From Chloracidobacterium sp. (GTDB lineage: Bacteria; Acidobacteriota; Blastocatellia; Pyrinomonadales; Pyrinomonadaceae), in contig JADKKB010000001.1 of assembly GCA_016720705.1 (NCBI GenBank), positions 248,001-312,000 of the forward strand: a stretch of 64,000 nt of DNA, given 5' to 3'. Positions 1 through 8,533 of the stretch are shown here, piece after piece. A program made the position numbers and the translations under genes. The notes beneath the pieces are model-generated. The model was not told the DNA's origin. It worked only from the letters and a program-made list of their open reading frames with translations, and made no database searches. Numbering within the stretch: position 1 is the stretch's first letter; each line of letters starts with the position of its first letter.

Positions 1-461
1 TTATTACAATCATCAGAACTGCACTCCGGATAGACCTCCGAGCCGAACGCGATCCACTGGCCGTCGGGCGACCATACCGGTCCACCGGCACCGGTCGATA
101 TGTTGGTCACCTTTTCCTTGTCGCCGCCATCGGCCTTCATCGTCCAGATCTGACCGCCGGTCGTGAATGCGATCCGCTTGCCGTCCGGCGACCAACGTGG
201 GCCGCTACTCGACGCCGATCCGTTGGTCAATTGCTTTCGTCCGCTGCCATCAGCAGACATTGTATAGATCTGGCTGAGCGTGCGGTTAGCGTCCTTATTG
301 ACGACTCCGATGGTGAATGCGACGGTTTGGCCATTTGGCGAGAGCTGTGGATCTGCAACACGTTTGAGGTTGATCAGATCGTTGACCGAAAACGTCCGTT
401 GGGCGTTCGCCGCAAGAGCGACCGCGAAAACTATAGCGACCGATAGGAATATGCGTTTCAT
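1..461 (-). CDS. S9-type peptidase / TolB-like propeller protein, N-terminal part (partial)
   Basis: The frame opens at an ATG (459-461) and runs off the left edge without a stop, so only the first 153 residues are present. The protein begins with a signal peptide ending near NAQ. It then shows PD40/TolB propeller repeats: LSPNGQTVAF, RWSPDGKRIAF and VWSPDGQWIAF, each a WD40-like blade. Secreted S9 acylaminoacyl/prolyl peptidases in this kind of genome start this way, including the early phrase VNDLINLKRVADPQLSPNG, so an S9 serine peptidase is the best guess. The catalytic domain lies outside the window, so a stand-alone TolB-like propeller cannot be excluded. It is divergent from the M28 peptidase at 548, with 86 bases between them. 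Confidence 0.8.
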   Translation of the reverse strand, partial: MKRIFLSVAIVFAVALAANAQRTFSVNDLINLKRVADPQLSPNGQTVAFTIGVVNKDANRTLSQIYTMSADGSGRKQLTNGSASSSGPRWSPDGKRIAFTTGGQIWTMKADGGDKEKVTNISTGAGGPVWSPDGQWIAFGSEVYPECSSDDCN

Positions 462-547
462 ATATTTATCCAGTTTGAAATTGTGTTGAACAACGCCATT
501 ATCGCATAGAATTTTGTAAGACTGAACACTTCGGATAATATCGTTCT

Positions 548-1984
548 ATGAAAATTCTAGTTTTGCTTCTTGCGGCGATATTCCCGTCCGCCGCCGTCAT
601 CGCTCAAGTTGCCGAGGCCAAGCCAACGCCGCAGCTTTATTCTGAACAAACGGTGCGAAATATGCGTGAGATCCAGCGAGCTTCGGGCCTTAGCAGCTAT
701 GCCTACGATCAAACGAGATATCTTTCATACAATATAGGACCTAGGCTTTCCGGTTCGTCGCAGGCCGCCAAAGCGGTTGAATATGTCGCAAATGAGATGC
801 GAAAACTTGGACTCGACGTTCGCCTACAAAAGTGCCTTGTGCCGCATTGGGTTCGGGGCGAAGAACGTGGCGAACTTGTGGAATTTTCGGGTATGGCTCC
901 GGGGACTGTCCAAAGAGTCGTTTTGACTGCTCTCGGCGGCAGCGTGGCGACGCCGGCCGAAGGTATTACCGCCGAGGTGGTCGTGGTCAGTAGCTTTGAG
1001 GAATTGGCAGAGCTTGGCCGTGAAAAGATCCAAGGCAAGATCGTACTATTCAATTTCAAATTTGATTCCGAAATGCAGTCGTCGGGATTCGGCGGGGCAG
1101 CGTATGGCCAGGCCGTACAGTTTCGGTTTGGCGGTGCCATCGCGGCGGCACGATTCGGTGCGGTCGCTTCACTCAATCGTTCGGCGGGCGGTTCTCAAAA
1201 TCGGCTCGCACACACCGGTTCGATGGGATATGTCGAAGGCGTGACTAAGATCCCGGGAGCGGCGGTTTCGTACGAGGATGCCGAGACGATCGCGAGTTTG
1301 GCGACGGCCGGCAAAGTTAAAATTCATCTTACGCTCACGCCGCAAACACTGCCTGACGTCGAGAGCTATAACGTCATCGGCGATTTGAAGGGAACTGAGC
1401 GTCCGAATGAGATCGTGATCGTTTCCGGCCATCTTGATTCGTGGGACCTCGGTCAGGGCGCGATCGATGACGCATCGGGCGTCGCCGTTTCGATGTCGGT
1501 AGCCAAAATGTTAAAGGACCTGAAAATCAAGCCCAAGCGGACGATCCGAGTTATCGCGTGGATGAATGAAGAGAACGGAGGACGCGGTTCGGCGGCATAC
1601 GAGAAGGAAGAATCGGCGAATATCGCAAATCATTTCGCCGCCATCGAGGCTGATCTCGGGGCATCGCATCCACTAGGTATACTTTTTACCGGTAAGCCCG
1701 AGATACAAGCTTTTCTTGCACCGATCTCGCAGGCACTGCTGCCGCAAGGCGCGTGGCAGACTCAATTGCAGGCGGGCGGGGTGGGTGCTGATACTGCCCC
1801 ATTGACGCGTGCCGGTGTGCCGACCTTTGCACCGTGGTTTAACCAGCAGACTTACTTTAATTATCACCACACTGCGGCCGACACCTTTGACAAGATCGAC
1901 CCGCGTCAAATGCGTGAGCTAGGCGGCGTTGTGGCGGTACTCGCATATGGACTTGCCAATTTGGAGCAACCGTTGCCGCGATAG
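548..1984 (+). CDS. M28 family zinc aminopeptidase/carboxypeptidase Q-like, secreted
   Basis: This is a 478-residue secreted metallopeptidase. A signal peptide covers residues 1-20, ending AVIAQ. Residues about 140-265 fit a PA domain inserted before the catalytic core. The M28 co-catalytic zinc ligands are all visible: H295 in SGHLDSWD, D308 in GAIDDASG, the E341/E342 pair in MNEENGGRG, D369 in AIEADLG and H440/H441 in FNYHHTAAD. The family removes single amino acids from peptides. The PA insert and overall layout resemble carboxypeptidase Q (PGCP) and bacterial aminopeptidases, but the exact specificity cannot be read from sequence. The first ATG directly precedes the signal peptide. A small membrane-protein gene follows after 93 bases. 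Confidence 0.93.
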   Translation: MKILVLLLAAIFPSAAVIAQVAEAKPTPQLYSEQTVRNMREIQRASGLSSYAYDQTRYLSYNIGPRLSGSSQAAKAVEYVANEMRKLGLDVRLQKCLVPHWVRGEERGELVEFSGMAPGTVQRVVLTALGGSVATPAEGITAEVVVVSSFEELAELGREKIQGKIVLFNFKFDSEMQSSGFGGAAYGQAVQFRFGGAIAAARFGAVASLNRSAGGSQNRLAHTGSMGYVEGVTKIPGAAVSYEDAETIASLATAGKVKIHLTLTPQTLPDVESYNVIGDLKGTERPNEIVIVSGHLDSWDLGQGAIDDASGVAVSMSVAKMLKDLKIKPKRTIRVIAWMNEENGGRGSAAYEKEESANIANHFAAIEADLGASHPLGILFTGKPEIQAFLAPISQALLPQGAWQTQLQAGGVGADTAPLTRAGVPTFAPWFNQQTYFNYHHTAADTFDKIDPRQMRELGGVVAVLAYGLANLEQPLPR

Positions 1985-2077
1985 TGAAATGACAAGGCCG
2001 ACTTCGACGGTTTTGAACTTACGGGTTGAACTGATAAGCTGATTATTCGACCTTTAATTAAGGAATTATAGAATTTT

Positions 2078-2242
2078 ATGAATAGGCCGCCTCCGTACTT
2101 TCCGCAAAGCCAGTTGTCACCGCCTGACGAGAATCGTTATCGCAAATTCAAATTTGTGATCGTGGGCCTGGTTCTACTTTTGATCGCTCTGCTTGCGGGG
2201 ATCGGCGTTGGCATCTTCTATTTGGTTCGTTGGCTGTTTTAG
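2078..2242 (+). CDS. Small single-span membrane protein, 54 aa, unknown function
   Basis: This short ORF encodes 54 residues. The first 20 are proline-rich (MNRPPPYFPQSQLSPP) and are followed by a basic patch (RYRKFKFK-like) and one strongly hydrophobic span at about residues 26-49 (VIVGLVLLLIALLAGIGVG). It ends LVRWLF. An AAGGAA element lies about 12 bases upstream of the ATG. A strong terminator hairpin follows 21 bases after the stop, which supports a real transcript end. No family is recognised. The basic patch before the span suggests an anchor with its N-terminus in the cytoplasm. Confidence 0.6.
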   Translation: MNRPPPYFPQSQLSPPDENRYRKFKFVIVGLVLLLIALLAGIGVGIFYLVRWLF

Positions 2243-2263
2243 TAAGCCGCCTGGGTAATTTGT

Positions 2264-2303
2264 AAAAAGGACGATCTGACGCGAATGTCAGATCGTCCTT
2301 TTT
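2264..2303. terminator. Bidirectional intrinsic terminator
   Basis: A perfect 17-bp inverted repeat (2264-2280 pairing with 2287-2303) closes a 6-base loop (GCGAAT). Each arm carries a run of five A/T at its outer end, so the hairpin is followed by U residues in both directions. It sits between the convergent small membrane-protein gene (ends 2242) and the S41 protease gene (ends 2324) and should end both transcripts. Confidence 0.92.
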
Positions 2304-2323
2304 GTTTCGGTTTTCTTACAGAT

Positions 2324-4051
2324 TTATGGATTGGTGGGACTCTGCTGCTTGGCAGTGCTTTTCGAACTATCGACCGTCAGTTGCTTGGCTTGCGGCATTA
2401 ATCCGATCGCCTTTAAGAGTTGGTCGTCGTATTCGTTAAAGACCTGACCCGATGTCTGTGAACCATAAGCAGCAGTCACTAGTTCTGTTCTAAGCGTTCG
2501 TTCGATAAACTCGCGTTCACGGTCAAGTTGTGCCGGCAAAACCTTATACTTGGTCTCCGCGAAAGATTTGAAGGTGTCGAACAATGCCGGTGTCACCGGA
2601 AAGTCGGTCTTAGTAATGTCGTAGTCAAATAGGATCGGCTTGAGAACCTTGTAGCTCTCAAAGCCTTTGACTCGGCCAACCACCAGATCCAGAGCAAACG
2701 CGAATATCGGGCTAACTAGTTTCTGCTGGGCACGAGCACGTTCGATCTCGATCGTATCAGGTTTGATCGGCACGTCCGGATTGATACCACCGCCGCTATA
2801 GACGACTCGGCCTGCGTCGGTTCGGCTTTCCACACCGGTCGGTTTGACCGGATCAGCCGTGATGTCGCGGAAACTACCGCCCTCTGTGTAATAGTCGTAA
2901 AGATTGCCGTTGGAATAATCTCGCTGGATCAACCGCCCGGCCGGTGTTTCGTACTTAGCGATCGTAAGCAACAGCATCGATCCATAATCCAATTGAAAGG
3001 GATTTTGAACCAAGCCTTTGCCAAACGTATTTTCGCCGACGATCAACGCCCGGTCGTGATCCTGCAAAGCACCGGCCAGGATCTCGGACGCCGAGGCCGT
3101 ATTGCGATTGACAAGCACTACTACCGGCGATCTGTCGGGAGTAGGATTATCTGCCCGGTATTGATCAGAAACGCCCTCGATACGGCCCTTTTGAGTAAAT
3201 ACTGTCTGGTCACGCTTCAGAAAGCTGTTTGCCACACGGTACGCCTGACTAACGAGGCCGCCGCCATTGTCACGCAGGTCGATGACGATCTGCTGCATTC
3301 CCTTGGCACGCAATTCTCGAGTCGCGGCAACAAATTCGGCATATGTGGTCTGGTTAAATCCGCCCCGCATCGCCAGATAGCCGACACCCGGCCGGATCAT
3401 ATAATACTCACCGATAGAAGGTTGCGATACCGCATCGCGAACTATATCGACAGTCTCAAGTTTGCCGGTCGCAAGACGCTCAACCACAAGTTTGGCAGGA
3501 GTGCCCCGCGGGCCGCGAAGAAAATTGCGAACGTCCGCAAAGGGCTTGCCGAGCATCGAAGTGCCGTTTACCTCAACTATCTTGTCACCGTAGCGAAGCC
3601 CTGCACGATTGGCCGGGGCACCGTCAAAAGTCGCCTTGATATACGTCGCAATTACTTTGCCGTCAACGTCGCTCAGATCTCCGATCGTGGCTCCGATACC
3701 GTAGTAACGCGAACTCTGATCCGTCCGAAACTCCTCATACTCTTTAGCGTCAAAGTAATTAGAGTGGGGATCGAGGGTATGCAGCATCGAATCGATCGAT
3801 GACTTCATCACGTCATTGTAATTAAGTGCTTTTGCTCCACCGTAGTTTCGTTCGATAAGGGAGAGCGCCTCGGCGATATCCTTTTCGATATCTTCGACCT
3901 TAACCACCTTTTTCGGTGTATCTGTGCTCTTTTGCTCAGCGGACCTTATGTTTCCGGAGCGAGAGGATGCCGACGGTGCCTGCCCGAATCCGGTCAGGAC
4001 AAATGTAAAAATCAGCGTGAATGCGAATATGCTGTTAAATCTTTGTTGCAC
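2324..4051 (-). CDS. S41 C-terminal processing peptidase (CtpA-like)
   Basis: With the chosen GTG start the protein has 575 residues. A signal peptide covers about residues 1-25 (ending GFGQA), a PDZ domain about 115-205, and the S41 protease domain about 220-400. The catalytic dyad is visible: S320 in NTASASEI and K345 in TFGKGLVQ, spaced 25 residues apart as in Prc/CtpA. RDNGGGLVS is the usual substrate-groove motif. Such proteases trim or degrade periplasmic proteins from their C-termini. The frame is open further upstream to 4354, but the added residues are poorly protein-like. The GTG at 4051 has a GGGGGA ribosome site 7 bases before it and puts the signal peptide at the N-terminus. An ATG at 4075 is a second choice. 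The tail after residue 400 is long and has no recognised domain. The gene is divergent from the tricorn-like gene. Confidence 0.93.
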   Translation of the reverse strand: MQQRFNSIFAFTLIFTFVLTGFGQAPSASSRSGNIRSAEQKSTDTPKKVVKVEDIEKDIAEALSLIERNYGGAKALNYNDVMKSSIDSMLHTLDPHSNYFDAKEYEEFRTDQSSRYYGIGATIGDLSDVDGKVIATYIKATFDGAPANRAGLRYGDKIVEVNGTSMLGKPFADVRNFLRGPRGTPAKLVVERLATGKLETVDIVRDAVSQPSIGEYYMIRPGVGYLAMRGGFNQTTYAEFVAATRELRAKGMQQIVIDLRDNGGGLVSQAYRVANSFLKRDQTVFTQKGRIEGVSDQYRADNPTPDRSPVVVLVNRNTASASEILAGALQDHDRALIVGENTFGKGLVQNPFQLDYGSMLLLTIAKYETPAGRLIQRDYSNGNLYDYYTEGGSFRDITADPVKPTGVESRTDAGRVVYSGGGINPDVPIKPDTIEIERARAQQKLVSPIFAFALDLVVGRVKGFESYKVLKPILFDYDITKTDFPVTPALFDTFKSFAETKYKVLPAQLDREREFIERTLRTELVTAAYGSQTSGQVFNEYDDQLLKAIGLMPQAKQLTVDSSKSTAKQQSPTNP

Positions 4052-4250
4052 TAACAAATCCCCCGATCGTTGCATCGCTTTAGAGCGGTTTTTAGCTATC
4101 GATAAGAATATCATCCATTTGAGTTCAATGCGATGAGTTTCGTTGCCTGACTTTAGCTTTGAACTATTGAAACTTACGTTCTTTTTGATCGTAATGTTTT
4201 GAGTTAAACTTTCAACAGTCAAAAAGGATCCGTAAACAAAGGACATTATT

Positions 4251-7200
4251 ATGCTGAACCGTCTTATTTTCACGCTCGTCTTATGCCTGTTTATCACTGC
4301 GGCGGTCTTTTCGCAGACAAAACTGCTTAGGTATCCCGACATACAGGGCGACAAGGTCGTATTTACATACGGCGGCGATCTGTGGACTGCGTCGACGTCC
4401 GGCGGAACGGCTATTCGGCTTACATCCCATCCCGGTGTCGAGACCTACGCTAAGTTTTCGCCGGACGGCAAGTGGATCGCCTTTACGGCCCAGTACGACG
4501 GTGACGAACAGGTTTATGTAGTGTCAGCACAGGGCGGCGAGCCAAAGCAGTTGACATTTTACCCGTCGCGCGGACCGCTTGCTCCGCGTTGGGGGTTCGA
4601 CAACCAGGTTCACGGTTGGACCAAGGACGGCCGCATCGTGTTTCGAAGCCTGCGGGACTCTTGGGCGACGCCGATCGCGAGGCTTTATACCGTATCGACC
4701 GAGGGCGGTGCGGCCACCGCATTGCCGATGCCTGAGGCGGGATCCGGTGACACGTCACCCGACGGAACTAAGATGGTCTACTCGCCGAGGTTTCGCGATT
4801 TCCGTCCGGAAAAGCGTTATTCCGGCGGCCAGGCAAATACGCTTTATATCTACGACCTCTCGACCAACGATGCTAAAAAGATCTCCGACAACCCACGAGC
4901 AAGTCGCGATGCGATGTGGATCGGCGGCACGATCTATTACAACTCAGACAAAGACGGCAAGTTTAATCTTTACGCATACGACACCGCCGGCGGTAAGACG
5001 TCTCAGGTCACGCGAAATCGCGATTGGGACATTCGTTGGCCGAGCTCGGACAATCTGAGCCGGATCGTTTACGAACGCGATGGCGAACTAGAGATCTTTG
5101 ACGTAAATTCGAAAAAGGCCACGCATTTGAGCATCAGCGTGCCCGATGACGGTGTGAACCGACGAAAGCGAGTCGTAAACGCCGCGAGCAATATCAGTTC
5201 GTATTCACTCAGCCCTAAAGGGGAAAGGGCACTTTTCTCGGCTCGAGGCGACATCTTTTCGACTCCGATCGAGAAGGGCGGCGTTCGAAATCTGACGAGT
5301 TCGTCCGACGCTAACGACCGCTCGCCGGCGTGGTCACCCGACGGCAGGCAGATCGCCTTTATCTCTGACAAGTCCGGCGAGGAAGAGATATGGCTCGTCG
5401 CCCAGGACGGTTCCTCCAGGCCCGTCCAGATCACCACCGGTGGCAATGCTCAGCGGTATACACCGACTTGGTCGCCCGACGGTAAGAAGATCGCGTTTAG
5501 CGACAAAGACGGCAAATTGTATGTGTTAACGCTTGCGTCGAAGCAGATCCAAATGGTCGTCGATGCACCGATCGGCCTTATACAAAGTTACGAGTGGTCG
5601 CCAAAGGGCACGTTTATCGCTTATTCGATGCAGCCGCGAAGTGGAATGTCGTCGGTGTACGTTTGGAGTTCGGACGAGAATAAGAGCTATCGCGTAACGC
5701 CCACGATGTTCAGTTCGACGAGTCCGACGTGGGACCCGTCGGGAAGCTACCTCTATTTTCTCAGTAATCGGGAATACGCCCCCCAGATCTCCAGTTCGGA
5801 GTTTAACTATGCAACAAACCGGATGACCCAGATCTACGCTCTGGCTTTGAAAAAGGATACTAAGAATCCTTTTCCGATAGAGAGTGACGAAGTTGCGGTC
5901 ACCGAAGAAAAACCAGCCGTCACGCCGACGCCGATTGCTACGCCGGCGGCGGAAAAGATTGATTTCGACGGCATCGAGTCACGTGCCGCCAAGGCTCCGG
6001 TGGCGGCCGATAACTACAGCGGCCTCTCGGCGAATAAGGGCAACCTGATCTATAACGTCCAGCCGCCATTCTATTACGGCCGAGCGGCCGAAACATCACC
6101 GTCGCTGCGTATATTTTCGCTAAAAGACCGTAAGGAAAGCGTTCTGGTGAGTCCGTCGGGCGGTTTTACGCTGTCTAATGACGGCAACAAGATAATGACC
6201 GCTACATCCGGCGGATTTGCGATACTTGACGCGTCACCGGGCGGCGAGCGTTCGAGGAAGCCGGTGTCGGTGGGCGGGCTTTCGGTTGAGATCGATCCCG
6301 TCGCGGAATGGAATCAGATATTTAATGAGGTCTGGCGGCGATATCGCGATTGGTTCTACGCCGGCAATATGCACGGATTTGACTGGGTCAAGATACGCGA
6401 AGACTACAAGAAATGGTTACCCTATGTCGCTCATCGCTCTGACCTGAATTACATAATCTCCGAGATGTGTGCGGAACTTACCGTCCAACACGCCTATATC
6501 GACGGCGGCGACTATAACACGCCGCCGAGAGTGCGAGTGGCATTACCCGGAGCTAGATTTGAAGTAGATAAGGCATCGGGACGTTACAAGATAAGCAAGA
6601 TATTCGGCGGGCAGAACGAAGAGGATATCTATCGTTCACCTTTGACCGAGGTCGGTAGCGACGCCAAGGTCGGCGACTATGTGATCGCGATAAATGGCGA
6701 AAATGTCACCGCGGACCGCGATATCTACTCGTATCTTCGCGGTAAGGCTGACTCGGCCGTCTCTATCACGCTTAACAGTTCGCCGACGGCCCAAGGCTCG
6801 CGTACCATTACTTTTAAGCCGGTAACCAATGAGAGCGACCTTATCTACCTCGACTGGATCGAGGCGAACCGCCGCCGCGTCGATCAGATGTCGGGCGGAC
6901 GCCTCGGATATATCCACGTTCCCGATATGGGAGCACCGGGACTACGCGAGTTTATAAAGTGGTACTATCCGCAACTTAATAAAGAGGGAATGGTGATCGA
7001 CGTTCGGGCAAACGGCGGCGGTAACGTGTCGCGAATGCTGATCGAACGTCTTCGCCGAAAGGTGCTCGGCGTGAATTACCGCAGAGCGGACGAAGAAGGC
7101 GGCACATATCCTGACGGTGCATTCCTCGGCCCGATGGTCGCGATCCTGAACGAAAATTCGGCGTCCGACGGTGATATATTCCCGTATATGTTCCGCGAGG

Positions 7201-7508
7201 CCGGGCTCGGCCCGCTTATCGGCAAACGCAGTTGGGGCGGTGTCGTTGGCATCACGAATCGGGGCAATCTGATCGACGGTGGCGTCGTCAATGTGCCTGA
7301 ATCTGCCCTCGCCAACGCCCGCGGCGAATACATCATCGAAGGGTATGGCGTGGATCCCGACATCGAGGTCGAAAACGACCCGCGTTCGGTCATCGCCGGC
7401 GGCGATCCGCAACTCGAGCGGGCGGTCAACGAATTGATGAAAAAGATCGTCACACCGGTTAAGCTGCCAAAGCGACCGGCCGATCCGGTGAAGGTGCCGA
7501 AGAATTAG
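4251..7508 (+). CDS. Tricorn-like S41 protease with N-terminal propellers, secreted
   Basis: The protein has 1085 residues. A signal peptide (1-22, ending AAVFSQ) leads into repeated PD40/WD40-like blades (about 25-560, many with xWSPDGKxIAF). A Pro/Thr linker (TPTPIATPA) follows at about 560-575, then a helical C1-type segment, a PDZ domain (about 765-850) and an S41 core (about 860-1065). Catalytic candidates by comparison with archaeal tricorn are H747 in VQHAYIDGG, S972-D973 in NSASDGDIF, and the Glu/Asp-rich stretch EGYGVDPDIE. The serine that precedes the histidine in tricorn is Gln here. Archaeal tricorn is a cytosolic peptide-degrading giant, whereas the signal peptide puts this one in the periplasm. 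AAAGGA lies about 7 bases before the ATG. A TonB-domain gene follows after 48 bases, and DppD/DppF genes follow that. Confidence 0.92.
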   Translation: MLNRLIFTLVLCLFITAAVFSQTKLLRYPDIQGDKVVFTYGGDLWTASTSGGTAIRLTSHPGVETYAKFSPDGKWIAFTAQYDGDEQVYVVSAQGGEPKQLTFYPSRGPLAPRWGFDNQVHGWTKDGRIVFRSLRDSWATPIARLYTVSTEGGAATALPMPEAGSGDTSPDGTKMVYSPRFRDFRPEKRYSGGQANTLYIYDLSTNDAKKISDNPRASRDAMWIGGTIYYNSDKDGKFNLYAYDTAGGKTSQVTRNRDWDIRWPSSDNLSRIVYERDGELEIFDVNSKKATHLSISVPDDGVNRRKRVVNAASNISSYSLSPKGERALFSARGDIFSTPIEKGGVRNLTSSSDANDRSPAWSPDGRQIAFISDKSGEEEIWLVAQDGSSRPVQITTGGNAQRYTPTWSPDGKKIAFSDKDGKLYVLTLASKQIQMVVDAPIGLIQSYEWSPKGTFIAYSMQPRSGMSSVYVWSSDENKSYRVTPTMFSSTSPTWDPSGSYLYFLSNREYAPQISSSEFNYATNRMTQIYALALKKDTKNPFPIESDEVAVTEEKPAVTPTPIATPAAEKIDFDGIESRAAKAPVAADNYSGLSANKGNLIYNVQPPFYYGRAAETSPSLRIFSLKDRKESVLVSPSGGFTLSNDGNKIMTATSGGFAILDASPGGERSRKPVSVGGLSVEIDPVAEWNQIFNEVWRRYRDWFYAGNMHGFDWVKIREDYKKWLPYVAHRSDLNYIISEMCAELTVQHAYIDGGDYNTPPRVRVALPGARFEVDKASGRYKISKIFGGQNEEDIYRSPLTEVGSDAKVGDYVIAINGENVTADRDIYSYLRGKADSAVSITLNSSPTAQGSRTITFKPVTNESDLIYLDWIEANRRRVDQMSGGRLGYIHVPDMGAPGLREFIKWYYPQLNKEGMVIDVRANGGGNVSRMLIERLRRKVLGVNYRRADEEGGTYPDGAFLGPMVAILNENSASDGDIFPYMFREAGLGPLIGKRSWGGVVGITNRGNLIDGGVVNVPESALANARGEYIIEGYGVDPDIEVENDPRSVIAGGDPQLERAVNELMKKIVTPVKLPKRPADPVKVPKN

Positions 7509-7556
7509 GAGAATCGTCGGAAGCGTCTGGAGATAGCGGGTAAGGAGGTATCCTTG

Positions 7557-8528
7557 ATGAAAATTCGAATCGTTGCAGCGATAGCGATCCAACTGCTGCT
7601 CACTTTGACGGGAATTGGGCAGAGCGGAAAGATAGGCTCGCCCGTCAAATGGGAGAGATATGGCGTTCCACGAACGGATGTTTCGGTTCTTTTGCCGAAA
7701 CTCCCGATTCGAATCGATTCGTACAACCCTTGCAATCAATTGGCGTATTCGGAATATTGGGCATACGCCGACAATGCTGCATATGGCATAAGGATCTTCG
7801 CGAAATACAAGACTGATCGTAGTTATTGCAAAACTACTGAGGACTTTGGCAAACGCAGTTTTGATGCCAGGATATCAAAATGGTCATCAGAAAAGGATAC
7901 GGTAGCGTCGGAAACTGAAGTTTTGGGGAGTACCCGCAAGGCTCGGGTATTTTCGTCGAAAGTGCGTCGAGTGTTTATCGTAGACGACCTAAGTAATAAT
8001 AGATGGATCGAGCTCGAGATCGTTCGGCGAAATGAGAATACTGATCTCGAAGCGAAGTTTGTATCCTCGTTGACGTTTAAGCGGCCGATCTCCGGTATCG
8101 ACATCGGAGACGGTTCGGCTATTACGCTGGGTGACGAATATACTATTCCGGCCCCCTCTATACCGCCTCCGGTTACTCCGCCGTCAACGCAGATGACCCA
8201 TCAAGGGAGCGGTAGCGGTTCAGTCACCGGCGACACGGCCGCGGCGTTGCCGTCGGCTAATAGCATTGGATTAATGATCGTCGCCAAACCTCGTCCGAGC
8301 TATACCGACTCGGCTCGACAGGTTAATATTCAGGGAACAGTGATCCTGAGAACGACCTTTTTGGCAAACGGCAGTATTGGAGCGGTAAGTGTCGTGAAAT
8401 CACTACCTTACGGCCTGACGGAGCAGGCGATCGCGGCCGCACGTAGAATAGTCTTTTTGCCCGCGCAGCCAGATGGCGTAAACTTCGCGGTTACTAAGCA
8501 GGTGGAATACACCTTTAGCATCTATTAG
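7557..8528 (+). CDS. Secreted protein with C-terminal TonB domain
   Basis: This protein has 323 residues. A signal peptide or N-terminal anchor covers residues 1-21 (IVAAIAIQLLLTLTGIGQ). The middle part (about 25-185) has no recognised fold. A proline-rich linker follows (PAPSIPPPVTPPS, about 200-212), then a TonB C-terminal domain at about 240-323 with the family's pattern KPRPSYTDSAR, GTVILRTTFLANG, AIAAARRIVFLPA and a final YTFSIY. TonB domains contact outer-membrane receptors or other envelope partners. No ExbB/ExbD genes are nearby, so energy coupling is not shown. AAGGAGG (7542-7548) lies 8 bases before the ATG; a TTG three bases earlier is in frame but less well spaced. The stop lies 5 bases before dppD, so co-transcription is likely. 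Confidence 0.85.
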   Translation: MKIRIVAAIAIQLLLTLTGIGQSGKIGSPVKWERYGVPRTDVSVLLPKLPIRIDSYNPCNQLAYSEYWAYADNAAYGIRIFAKYKTDRSYCKTTEDFGKRSFDARISKWSSEKDTVASETEVLGSTRKARVFSSKVRRVFIVDDLSNNRWIELEIVRRNENTDLEAKFVSSLTFKRPISGIDIGDGSAITLGDEYTIPAPSIPPPVTPPSTQMTHQGSGSGSVTGDTAAALPSANSIGLMIVAKPRPSYTDSARQVNIQGTVILRTTFLANGSIGAVSVVKSLPYGLTEQAIAAARRIVFLPAQPDGVNFAVTKQVEYTFSIY

Positions 8529-8533
8529 AATTC

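Noticed and set aside
2993..3802. Open frame antisense to the S41 protease (about 269 codons)
   Set aside because: The minus-strand frame has catalytic S320/K345 and a PDZ domain; the plus-strand product shows no motif.
4052..4354. N-terminal extension of the S41 protease to 4354
   Set aside because: It would bury the signal peptide about 100 residues inside; the GTG at 4051 has a good ribosome site.
6942..7739. Open frame antisense to the end of the tricorn-like gene
   Set aside because: It overlaps the S41 catalytic core and the next gene start, with no domain and no ribosome site.
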